From Candidatus Methanoperedens sp. (GTDB lineage: Archaea; Halobacteriota; Methanosarcinia; Methanosarcinales; Methanoperedenaceae), in the NCBI GenBank assembly GCA_026552835.1, contig JAPMTY010000030.1:1-15173 (forward strand): a DNA stretch of 15,173 nucleotides, in the 5' to 3' direction. Below the pieces are notes generated by a model. It saw nothing but the letters and a program-made list of their open reading frames with translations, made no database searches and was not told where the DNA came from. Of this stretch, positions 7,604 through 14,487 are shown one piece after another (position 1 is the first letter of the stretch; every line of letters begins with the position of its first letter). The translations under genes and the position numbers were made by a program.

Positions 7604-7690
7604 TGCGGCGCCATCGGCCTGATGAGGGGGGGATGGGAGGAGAGACAGAATTGGATGGGGGCTGGGATTACGATGCGCCAAGAATTTATA
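7604..7690. repeat. Purine-rich dispersed intergenic repeat, copy 3
   Basis: Begins TGCGGCGCCATCGGCCTGAT and ends GGGCTGGGATTACGATGC then CCAAGAATTTATA. The CATC-GGCCT-GATG segment can form a small hairpin at about the place where copies 1 and 2 have different but also pairing bases. It is bracketed by two copies of another short repeat. Confidence 0.65.
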
Positions 7691-7747
7691 TATCCAATTC
7701 AATAAATTTTCTGGCGCCGTTTCAATATGATAAACTTGTTGGAATTC

Positions 7748-7796
7748 AAAAAAAAAACCGCAGATTAACGTGTGGATGAACGCAGATTTAATTCAT
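7748..7796. repeat. Short dispersed repeat of the CCGCAGATTAACGCAGAT type, long copy
   Basis: An A-run, then ACCGCAGATTAACGTG, TGGATGAACGCAGATTTA and ATTCAT. Phrases of this kind (CGCAGATTAACGCAGAT) are familiar as short intergenic repeats in many environmental prokaryote genomes. It ends a few bases before the stop of the minus-strand operon. Copy number elsewhere cannot be seen. Confidence 0.5.
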
Positions 7797-7801
7797 TTCC
7801 T

Positions 7802-9061
7802 TTAAATATCAATTAATTTTTTAATTGTTTTCCTATCTATGTAGGAACCGCTTAAGAATTTTGGAGGTATGATATCTTTCAATTTCTTTTCATCGATGGG
7901 TTCAATCTCTCTAAATTCAGCTAATTTGATGGCTAAAATTCCTCTTTTCATTGCTGCAAATCTCTGAAATTCTTCTTCTGCAAAAATACTTTCTTCACTA
8001 AATTTATCCCATTGTGCTTTTGAATTATCTATTGAGACCTCGATTACGACTCCAAAAGCTGAAATTTTTTTTCTGGGACTTTCAACATAAAATATAATTA
8101 TATCATCCTTTTTCAGAAATTTACCAAAAGGAGCACCCTTAAAAAATACAAATTGACTAATCCTCTTTCCAGAGATTTTCTCATAAAATTCTGGTTTTAT
8201 CGGTAGTATTATTCCCGCAATTTCTTCCCTTTTTATTTCAGGAGGGATCCAATCTGTTATTCGTTCTATATCTTCCTCATTAATTAAAATGACACCCTTT
8301 TTCTTGGCAAAATCTTTTGCTCTTTTTTTAAAATTTCTTCCAATAAAAATAGGGACATGATAGCCAGCATCCAACGTTTTATGATATAACATCAAAACCG
8401 GATCCTGGTCAACATTGGTATCCTTGACTTCTACTAGACCTAAAATTTCAAATTTTTCGTTAATGGCTTTCTTAATGCTGAAGTCTAACGCTCTTTGTTC
8501 GATAATTGGGTGAGTTTCAACAATTTCAAACCCAAGATGGTTCTCAATCAACCATCTGGCAATTCCCTCCCAATCAAAAGGATCTCCAGTGTAGCGAGGT
8601 TTCAAATCTTTTGATAAAAGATACGAAAATCTGCCAACACCATACAAATCTTCTCTACCATAAATTTTATATCCATGTCTAATAAGGAAAATAATTACAT
8701 CATCATCTTCACTGAAGGCATCTACGATTATCTTCTTAAAACCCATTTTTATGCATTGTCTTTCTGCGATTTCATATAGATTAGAGCTATGTCCCGTATT
8801 TCGGAATTTTGGATCAACAAAAAGACTCTTCAACTCGACAGTATTGCTAATTGTTGGTTTCAGAATTACGGTGGAGATTAGACTGTCGGAAATCCATTCA
8901 CCATAAGCGAATCGATTTCCTTTATAAATGTCTTCTTTGGCTTTTTCAAGCCATTGTTCAAAATTAGGATATTGACTACTCAGATGAGGTACTAATAAAT
9001 TATCTAATTGATCAATTTCATATTTTGCTAAAATCCTTGATATTATTTCTTCTTCTACCAT
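7802..9061 (-). CDS. GNAT acetyltransferase / PD-(D/E)XK-like / C-terminal ASCH-PUA-like fusion protein
   Basis: A 419-residue fusion. Residues ~35-150 look like a GNAT acetyltransferase: VELKSLFVDPKFRNTGHSSN (75-94) is the beta4/acetyl-CoA loop, with RNTGHS in place of RxxGxG/A, followed by the typical FLIRHGYKIYG. Residues ~163-268 read as a PD-(D/E)XK (Mrr-like) nuclease domain: Asp193 in LDFSI, Glu211-Val-Lys213 in VEVKD, and the trailing AKDFAKKKGVILINEEDI helix-strand common in that group. Residues ~281-390 start with IAGIILPIKPEFYEKISGKR and resemble an ASCH/PUA-like RNA-binding domain. The ATG overlaps the ASCH gene's end by 7 bases. It is the last gene of the minus-strand operon. Substrate (tRNA, other RNA or protein) is unknown; domain calls are from motifs only. 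Confidence 0.7.
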   Translation of the reverse strand: MVEEEIISRILAKYEIDQLDNLLVPHLSSQYPNFEQWLEKAKEDIYKGNRFAYGEWISDSLISTVILKPTISNTVELKSLFVDPKFRNTGHSSNLYEIAERQCIKMGFKKIIVDAFSEDDDVIIFLIRHGYKIYGREDLYGVGRFSYLLSKDLKPRYTGDPFDWEGIARWLIENHLGFEIVETHPIIEQRALDFSIKKAINEKFEILGLVEVKDTNVDQDPVLMLYHKTLDAGYHVPIFIGRNFKKRAKDFAKKKGVILINEEDIERITDWIPPEIKREEIAGIILPIKPEFYEKISGKRISQFVFFKGAPFGKFLKKDDIIIFYVESPRKKISAFGVVIEVSIDNSKAQWDKFSEESIFAEEEFQRFAAMKRGILAIKLAEFREIEPIDEKKLKDIIPPKFLSGSYIDRKTIKKLIDI

Positions 9062-9471
9062 ATCAGGTTCAAAACATTATTAAACAAAACATTTTCATTG
9101 ATATAATAAAAAGATTGTGGAGGTTTAAAATACGAAAACTCTCGAAAAGGGTCGATGGGTTGTTTAAAAACCTCAATCGTGTCAATCTGAATAGCAAAAG
9201 CTTTTTTGGAGCTTTTAAAATAACTAAAAAATTCATCCTCACGTATTCCAGAAAATTCTCCGAATTTTATCCACAAATTACTTGGATTGTCTTCTATAAT
9301 ATCCTTTATCGTAAATATCCCAATAATCTTTTTTATTGGAGCAGACGAATAGATATAAACTTTCTTTATTTTTTTGTTAGCTCTCCAAATCGATCTACGG
9401 AATTCATACTTTTTATTTCCATTTATCATCTCTATAACATATTTTGGTTTAACTGATAGCAAAACGCTCAT
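9055..9471 (-). CDS. Stand-alone ASCH-domain protein
   Basis: A 138-residue protein that opens with the classical ASCH pattern: LLSVKPKYVIEMINGNKKYE followed by FRR (Gly18, Lys20/21, Glu23, Arg25-26), then VYIYSSAPIKKIIGIFTI. ASCH domains have a PUA-like fold and are thought to bind RNA or modified nucleotides; some members are amidohydrolases or ribonucleases. The gene starts inside the end of the PIN-GNAT gene (23-base overlap, different frame) and ends overlapping the next gene by 7 bases, so it is translationally coupled to both. It could be a regulator, antitoxin or specificity factor for its neighbours; nothing in the sequence decides between these. Confidence 0.85.
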   Translation of the reverse strand: MSVLLSVKPKYVIEMINGNKKYEFRRSIWRANKKIKKVYIYSSAPIKKIIGIFTIKDIIEDNPSNLWIKFGEFSGIREDEFFSYFKSSKKAFAIQIDTIEVFKQPIDPFREFSYFKPPQSFYYINENVLFNNVLNLIW

Positions 9472-10960
9472 CGATCCCGCCTTGACTTTTTATTTTCAGA
9501 TAATTTTCATGTGATATTTGAGTTATAGATCTTGTAACTCCTTTTATTATACCGGTCTTTATCAAATCATTGAGCTTTAATGGTTTCGATAAATAAAAAT
9601 GAGATGTAAATAAAATTACGATCGTTGGGTCTTTTGCCATTTTTTCTATCTCTTCAACCGAATATACCGTTCTTTTTCCGACATGTCTCATTATTTCGTC
9701 TTTATCTTGGACTCTTGGGAATACATTCTCAACAACTCCTAGTGAAGTCAACTCCATTTTATCTTCAGAACGATAAAATAGCAGGATATCTCCCGGTGTA
9801 ATTTTAGTTATCCTAGAATTGCTAAGATATGCCTTTTTTATTGTATTGCCTTCGATTATGAACTCGCCAACATGTTCAGGCAATGTCGTCTGTCTTCCTT
9901 TATATTCGATAAAAAGTCTCTCATGGTATTTAGGACGTATAGGGATTATAAATTTTTTTATTAGAGTCCCATCATAAAAATTAGGATAAAATTTTTTACA
10001 TATTTCTGTCGGAGGCAAAGATTTTATTGATTCTTTATCAACTAAGAGTTCTTTTATGTAAATATCCTCGCCAGTACTTTTAACCGCTACCTTATGAAAG
10101 CCATATTCTGATATTAAATCAACAAAATAGTCATCTGGCTTTGTAAAATGAGTTAAATACATCTCAAAGAGATTATTTTTAAGCGCAAACTTTATTGAAA
10201 GTTTAATAAAAAGTTCACCTATTTTATATCCTGTTTGGGTAACTTTAAAGGTCGATAATTTTAGTCTTTTTTTTGCGGGAAGATAAGGGGTAACGTCATC
10301 AATTGATTCACTTTCAATTTTATAAATTAACAAAGCTCCTATTGAATTATCCTCATTGAAATGAACCCAACATCTTCTTGCTTTTCTTGAGATTTCTTTA
10401 AACCACTTTTCAAAATTAAGCTTCCCATATTCTTCTTTTAAGGAATAAAAGAACGGATCGTTAATATTCAAGTTATATGCAACTTCTTCTTTTATAGCCG
10501 GGGGATGACCGATCCTTTCAATACTAGAACCTTTTTCAAAAATCCCCAACGCATCATCTAAAGATAAAACTCTATCCTTTATATTTAATCGAATAGCTTT
10601 CTTATGGATACCTTTATCCTCGGTAATCAGGAAATCAGCCGCATCTCTATAAATTGAGTACAATATAGTATTATCAATATGATCGTTAGGTTTTGATGCA
10701 TATCCAACGACATTTAAAAAATCATTGTCTTTGCTTTGGTCAGGGGGCGATTCTAGTAATGTATAGGTGTTAAGTTTAGATAATACGATTTTCTTTCTGT
10801 CTTCATTAAGATCTCTTTTTATTTCTTCAAACGATTTAGGATGTACAAGTATCTCTACTCTTAACCTATTTAATATTAGTAACAAGTTTATCAGATTATT
10901 AGGTAATATATGATCGTCTTCTCTATAAATGAAAATGTTTGTATCAATCAGGATACGCAT
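9449..10960 (-). CDS. PIN nuclease / GNAT / C-terminal PUA-like fusion protein
   Basis: A 503-residue fusion. Residues 1-~140 are a PIN-domain ribonuclease-like module: MRILIDTNIF (Asp6), SFEEI (Glu45/46), NDHIDNTIL (Asp93, Asp96) and DFLITEDKGIHKKA (Glu114, Asp115), the expected acidic set. Residues ~180-305 look GNAT-like, with LSTFKVTQTGYKIGELFIKL (235-254) as the acetyl-CoA loop strand and LISEYGFHKV near the end. Residues ~335-480 (IKKFIIPIRPKYHER, then TPGDILLFYRS and SLGVVENVF) resemble an EVE/ASCH PUA-like domain. The last two modules are alignable by eye with those of the GNAT-nuclease protein at 7802-9061, so the two are probably paralogues carrying different nuclease parts. It is the first long gene of the operon. 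Its start lies 10 bases after a possible leader ORF. Confidence 0.75.
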   Translation of the reverse strand: MRILIDTNIFIYREDDHILPNNLINLLLILNRLRVEILVHPKSFEEIKRDLNEDRKKIVLSKLNTYTLLESPPDQSKDNDFLNVVGYASKPNDHIDNTILYSIYRDAADFLITEDKGIHKKAIRLNIKDRVLSLDDALGIFEKGSSIERIGHPPAIKEEVAYNLNINDPFFYSLKEEYGKLNFEKWFKEISRKARRCWVHFNEDNSIGALLIYKIESESIDDVTPYLPAKKRLKLSTFKVTQTGYKIGELFIKLSIKFALKNNLFEMYLTHFTKPDDYFVDLISEYGFHKVAVKSTGEDIYIKELLVDKESIKSLPPTEICKKFYPNFYDGTLIKKFIIPIRPKYHERLFIEYKGRQTTLPEHVGEFIIEGNTIKKAYLSNSRITKITPGDILLFYRSEDKMELTSLGVVENVFPRVQDKDEIMRHVGKRTVYSVEEIEKMAKDPTIVILFTSHFYLSKPLKLNDLIKTGIIKGVTRSITQISHENYLKIKSQGGIDERFAIS

Positions 10961-10970
10961 TTTGCTACAC

Positions 10971-11057
10971 TCACTCTGTTGATAGAGAATCTAAAAATAG
11001 CACAATCAAACCATCTGGTACCGGCTTTATCAACGTCAGCCTAATTTCTTTTTTCAT
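10971..11057 (-). CDS. Possible 28-codon leader ORF upstream of the PIN-GNAT operon
   Basis: On the minus strand, an ATG at 11057 preceded by a good Shine-Dalgarno (GAGGAAA, 5 bases before it) opens a 28-residue frame starting MKKEIRLTLIKPVPDGLIVL and ending SLSTE, with its TGA 10 bases before the ATG of the PIN-GNAT gene. The arrangement suits a leader peptide or tiny operon member coupled to the downstream gene. The sequence resembles no family I know. It could also be chance in an AT-rich leader. Confidence 0.4.
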   Translation of the reverse strand: MKKEIRLTLIKPVPDGLIVLFLDSLSTE

Positions 11058-11172
11058 AGTATTTCCTCAATTATTTACTAGCTTATTAGCAAGAACTCTA
11101 TTAGATTATTTTCAATAAGTCCCCCTCACATCCCTTCCATCTCATACCTCTTCGTCCTGCACATTCCCTCCC

Positions 11173-11430
11173 CTAACAGCTCGCATATCCCCAATCATGC
11201 GGTATAGACGACACTATTTTCTTAGCGATCCAGATCCTTTTTTCCTTAGGCATATCCCGCAGGTTTGACATATCAATATAAGATATTTCATCATCAGATT
11301 TTTCAACCGTAGATGCGATCTGCCTTGCAATTTCAATTCGTTCTTCTTTTGAGGCCTCGCCTAACCATGACTGAAAATCAATATTATCAGACTCTATGGC
11401 TTTATCTGAAAAAATAAAGGAACTCTTCAT
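11173..11430 (-). CDS. Unknown 85-residue protein with an internal helical repeat, downstream of nrdD
   Basis: The frame stays open upstream inside nrdD, but the credible start is the ATG at 11430: only one base separates it from the nrdD stop, and GGGGGTGTGAG overlapping that stop can serve as ribosome binding site. The protein contains two similar segments, EASKEERIEIARQIASTV (about residues 24-41) and DMPKEKRIWIAKKIVSSI (about 58-75), suggesting a duplicated amphipathic helix. It ends HDWGYASC. No signal peptide, membrane helix or known domain is seen. Its position suggests co-translation with NrdD, but no function can be assigned. Confidence 0.65.
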   Translation of the reverse strand: MKSSFIFSDKAIESDNIDFQSWLGEASKEERIEIARQIASTVEKSDDEISYIDMSNLRDMPKEKRIWIAKKIVSSIPHDWGYASC

Positions 11431-11431
11431 C

Positions 11432-13828
11432 TCACACCCCCACACCGTACCTCTTCCTGTCCTTGAGCTCCTGCTTCTTCCCCTCATTCCACCCAGAGAC
11501 AGCCTGGATATATCCGGTAACGCGGGACAGATGCTCCACATTATCGCTATCGCAGTTGGGACACTCATCCAGCAGCCCTGATGCCACATGGAAATCTTCC
11601 ATGCACACAGTCATGTCCTTCGTGAAAGCAAAATAGCCCACCTGCGTATTCTTTGCAATGTTCATCGCAAACTCCTTAAGGCCATGCGGGTCCGGCGCAG
11701 CTTCACCCAGCCAGATGTCAAGGATATTACCTCCATCCACTATCGGGAAGAAAGTCTCTTCAAGCTTGATGCGCTGCGGGAGCGACACATCTGCGTTGGG
11801 CGGGATGTGTGTGCCATTAGTGTAATATATCGGGAGATCTCTTGTTTCCGAGATGTGCTTCAATGCTTCCGGGACATTTCCTTTTATTATTGGCTCCGCG
11901 CACTTCCTGTATTCCTTATGCAGGATATCAGATACTGCAAACCTCTGCGCCGTAGTCTCGGCGGGGGTTCTTGCAAGCGCTATCTCCATGCCGTGTTTCT
12001 GGGAGAGTTCCTTTGCATAGAACTTCATCTCGAACATGGCACGTATCGCAAGCCTTCGTGCCTCCTCGCTTTCATGTATCTGCTTTCCGGTATGGTGCTG
12101 AACCATCTCATTTATCCCGACCACGCCTATCGTATAGACAAGCCCTTTTGTATCCACAGCGATTTGTCCGTGGGTCATGGTGAAAGGATCTTTGGGTCTC
12201 TGGGTAACGAAAGGCATCCTCCCGTTTGTGATCACGATATCCATCCAGTTCTTTTTCACCTTGAAAAGATCGATGCACATGTCCATCATGTTCTTCAATT
12301 CCCGGAAAAGCGCCTCATCGTCCTTTCCGGATTTGTAGGCTGCGCGAGGACAGTTAAGAGAAACGACCTGCCATGCGCCCATTGAGAAATGTTTCCCTTC
12401 GCGGAAATACAGCTTATCTTCAAATTCTGAGTCCTTGTCGTGGGAAGATGAAAAATTATAAGCGCAGCACTGGTAGCAGCTGATACCTTTTCCTGCCCCC
12501 CGGTATTCGGGAAGCTGGTTATCAAAATAAGGCGTTCCAAAGCGCGCCGCAAGCTCAAATGATTTGGTATAAAGTTCATGGTAACTCAAAAGTTCTGGAT
12601 GCGCGCGGTTGAATTCTTCATCCTCGGTCATGAAATCCGGCTCGATACTTATCTCAGGCTTGGGGAAATTGAATGGTTTGCCCCAGTAATCGCCTTTTAA
12701 CATAACGTTCATCATGGCTTCAAAACCAAGTCGCACCTCGCGCTCGAACTCCCCGTATGTGCGCTTTGGCGCCTGCTCGCCGTCCCATACCCGGCCCTTA
12801 TAAACAACAGGTTTATCACGCCATAGTGAAGGGACGCCGGGGGAGAGCTGGACTGAGGAGAAGACCAGTTGCCCCCCGCGTGCCACCATCATCTGGGTCA
12901 TTTCATAAACGAACATCTGGGTAAGCTGCTCTATCTCTTCGTAGCTCATGCCCTCAAAATAAGGAGCCATGAAAGTCAGGAAGTTATAGAACCCCTGCCC
13001 GCCCGCAAAATTTGTCTGGGCGCTGCCAAGGGCTTTCACAGCATGGAGTATCGCAACTTCTGCTTTCTTTGCAGGTCCTGCTACACTTGCTTTTGTGCCG
13101 CTGCCGTCCGGCATAAGGCCATAATAGAAGAAATACCGAAGGTCCCAGTCCTGGCAGAAAGCGCGCGTTCCCAGATATTCAAGGTCATGGATATGGATAT
13201 CGCCGTTTAGATGCGAGTCAGAGATCTTTGGAGGAAGCATGAGAAGATACTGTTCCTTGCTCATCTTGTCGGCCTTTTTTTTGTGGCTTGTCTCAGCGTT
13301 TTCCTGGAGGTTTGCATTGTCCTGCGCCTCAAAACCCGTTCCCATATCGATGCGGTAGGCATCGTACACGGGCGTCCCTACTCTTGTGGAGATATTTCGC
13401 CAATCCGTATGCCCATGTTCAAGAAGTATAATATTGACAAGCTCGCGTACGAGAGGTCCCGACAGGAATTTCACATTCATGTCCTTGATCCTTTTTTCGG
13501 TTTCCTTAGCTATCACTTTTGCCTCTTCGAGGGTGATAGCAGGTGTCCCGTAGAACTGCTCGCTTAGTTTTGTCTCCTTAAGAAGTTGTTTAACGATCGT
13601 TTCCCTGTCCCAATCCATAAGGTGTCCGTCCGTTGTCCTTACTTTCGGGATAACTGAAACCAGGGAACCTCCAAGTGTTTTCTGTATGGTCTGCACTTCT
13701 TTTGGTTTCTGTACAAAAACTACTTTTTGATCAACTGTCTCCTTTTTCTCATGAACAAAAGCCTCAATCATCTCATTTTTATTCTCTTCCATGAGATTTG
13801 CCATTTGTACCTCTATATATTTACCCAT
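11432..13828 (-). CDS. nrdD: Anaerobic (class III) ribonucleoside-triphosphate reductase
   Basis: A 798-residue glycyl radical enzyme that reduces ribonucleotides to deoxyribonucleotides under anoxia. Residues ~57-155 are an ATP-cone (allosteric) domain (VRTTDGHLMDWDRETIVKQL). The catalytic barrel includes GDIHIHDLEY (209-218), AFCQDWDLRYFFYYGL (223-238), CYQCCAYNFS (451-460) and QVVSLNCPR (487-495). The glycyl radical loop SRVTGYIQAVSGWNEGKKQE (768-787) places the radical at Gly772. Before it, Cys742, Cys756 and Cys759 form an incomplete-looking Zn site (TVCMEDFH lacks the second cysteine of a CxxC). Two starts are plausible, 13828 (GAGGTG 9 bases upstream) and Met9 at 13804 (AGAGGTAC 5 bases upstream). 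The activase NrdG is not in the window. It lies downstream of a glutaredoxin-like gene. Confidence 0.95.
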   Translation of the reverse strand: MGKYIEVQMANLMEENKNEMIEAFVHEKKETVDQKVVFVQKPKEVQTIQKTLGGSLVSVIPKVRTTDGHLMDWDRETIVKQLLKETKLSEQFYGTPAITLEEAKVIAKETEKRIKDMNVKFLSGPLVRELVNIILLEHGHTDWRNISTRVGTPVYDAYRIDMGTGFEAQDNANLQENAETSHKKKADKMSKEQYLLMLPPKISDSHLNGDIHIHDLEYLGTRAFCQDWDLRYFFYYGLMPDGSGTKASVAGPAKKAEVAILHAVKALGSAQTNFAGGQGFYNFLTFMAPYFEGMSYEEIEQLTQMFVYEMTQMMVARGGQLVFSSVQLSPGVPSLWRDKPVVYKGRVWDGEQAPKRTYGEFEREVRLGFEAMMNVMLKGDYWGKPFNFPKPEISIEPDFMTEDEEFNRAHPELLSYHELYTKSFELAARFGTPYFDNQLPEYRGAGKGISCYQCCAYNFSSSHDKDSEFEDKLYFREGKHFSMGAWQVVSLNCPRAAYKSGKDDEALFRELKNMMDMCIDLFKVKKNWMDIVITNGRMPFVTQRPKDPFTMTHGQIAVDTKGLVYTIGVVGINEMVQHHTGKQIHESEEARRLAIRAMFEMKFYAKELSQKHGMEIALARTPAETTAQRFAVSDILHKEYRKCAEPIIKGNVPEALKHISETRDLPIYYTNGTHIPPNADVSLPQRIKLEETFFPIVDGGNILDIWLGEAAPDPHGLKEFAMNIAKNTQVGYFAFTKDMTVCMEDFHVASGLLDECPNCDSDNVEHLSRVTGYIQAVSGWNEGKKQELKDRKRYGVGV

Positions 13829-13926
13829 CTTTTATTGCACCTCTTTTGTTTGTTTTATGCAGTTTTATGTGGCAGCCGCCAATCATATGAACCTGTACCC
13901 TTCGGGCCATAACGATCAGGCTGCAC

Positions 13927-14190
13927 CTACATGGCATCTTTAAGCAGGATTTGGATCTTCTCCTGGTTAATCCTATCCTGTGTGAATAACTCATTATATG
14001 TATGGAATTTATTTCCAATTTGCAGCACCGGCGCAGCCATGGTGAATACACCGTTCATGCGCAGTTCTGTCAATGCCGCCGGAGTAGCCATATCTATCTC
14101 AGTGAATTGTACTTTTGCATTTTCTACGAATTGCTTCAGTACCCTGCAATTCGGACAGTTCTTTGTTGAATATATAATGATGCCCTGCAC
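13927..14190 (-). CDS. Glutaredoxin-like protein, probable NrdD thiol partner
   Basis: An 87-residue glutaredoxin/NrdH-type protein: beta strand GIIIYSTKN, then the redox motif Cys-Pro-Asn-Cys (residues 12-15 from this start), and a cis-proline site in TMAAPVLQIG, as in the thioredoxin fold. I chose GTG at 14190 because AAGGAG (14205-14200) is 9 bases before it and the protein then begins at the fold's first strand; the frame continues upstream to a TTG at 14226 without a ribosome binding site. The gene precedes nrdD on the same strand by 98 bases, so it probably reduces the NrdD disulfide or a related thiol. Some archaeal and bacterial class III enzymes use such a protein rather than formate as reductant. 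Confidence 0.88.
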   Translation of the reverse strand: MQGIIIYSTKNCPNCRVLKQFVENAKVQFTEIDMATPAALTELRMNGVFTMAAPVLQIGNKFHTYNELFTQDRINQEKIQILLKDAM

Positions 14191-14487
14191 GCTTTTGATC
14201 TCCTTGTATACAGGGATTCTTTTCAAGACTTATAATGGTTTTTCAAACTATATCTGGATACTAATAGAAGGTTTTGTTACCATATATGTTACTATTCATA
14301 TTATCATATCTGATATAGTATATACCAAATCCAATATCTTATTCATTATCTTATTTGTTACCATATATTCCGCCAAGGTAAATGCACTATAAACCTATAT
14401 ATCCCATTAAAACTATTATTTTTATAGATTATCTAAATAATCTGATTTGTCTTGAATAAAAAGAAGAACATTTCGGGAGAAAATGTT
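14191..14487. promoter_or_regulatory. Divergent AT-rich promoter region with 15-base direct repeats
   Basis: Between the glutaredoxin gene (-) and a small gene (+). TTTGTTACCATATAT occurs perfectly at 14273-14287 and 14354-14368; GTTAC recurs at 14288-14292 within the first site, 12 bases after 14276. These could be sites for a regulator of the grx-nrdD operon. TATA-like boxes for the minus strand are at 14229-14236 (ATTATAAG) and 14248-14254; for the plus strand at 14395-14402 (CTATATAT) or 14419-14427. Confidence 0.5.

Noticed and set aside
6030..7801. CRISPR array or insertion sequence in the repeat-bearing stretch.
   Set aside because: Repeats are few, diverged and irregularly spaced; there is no transposase frame and no terminal inverted repeats were found.
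9025..9456. 143-codon plus-strand ORF.
   Set aside because: It is antisense to the ASCH gene, whose minus-strand product has a clear family motif.
11124..11163. Minus-strand segment reading RTKRYEMEGM and a stop, reminiscent of the NrdD C-terminus (DRKRYGVGV), as if a duplicated gene end lay beyond the 85-residue gene.
   Set aside because: The match is only about ten codons in a purine-rich stretch with insertions; too weak to call a pseudogene fragment without comparing relatives.
11588..12385. 265-codon plus-strand ORF.
   Set aside because: It lies entirely opposite nrdD and has low-complexity shadow-like composition with no recognisable domain.
13821..13910. 29-codon minus-strand ORF (starts MARRVQVHMIGG) between the glutaredoxin gene and nrdD, overlapping the nrdD start by 8 bases.
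   Set aside because: No ribosome binding site before its ATG and no recognisable family; its end coincides with the nrdD leader, so it is more likely chance.
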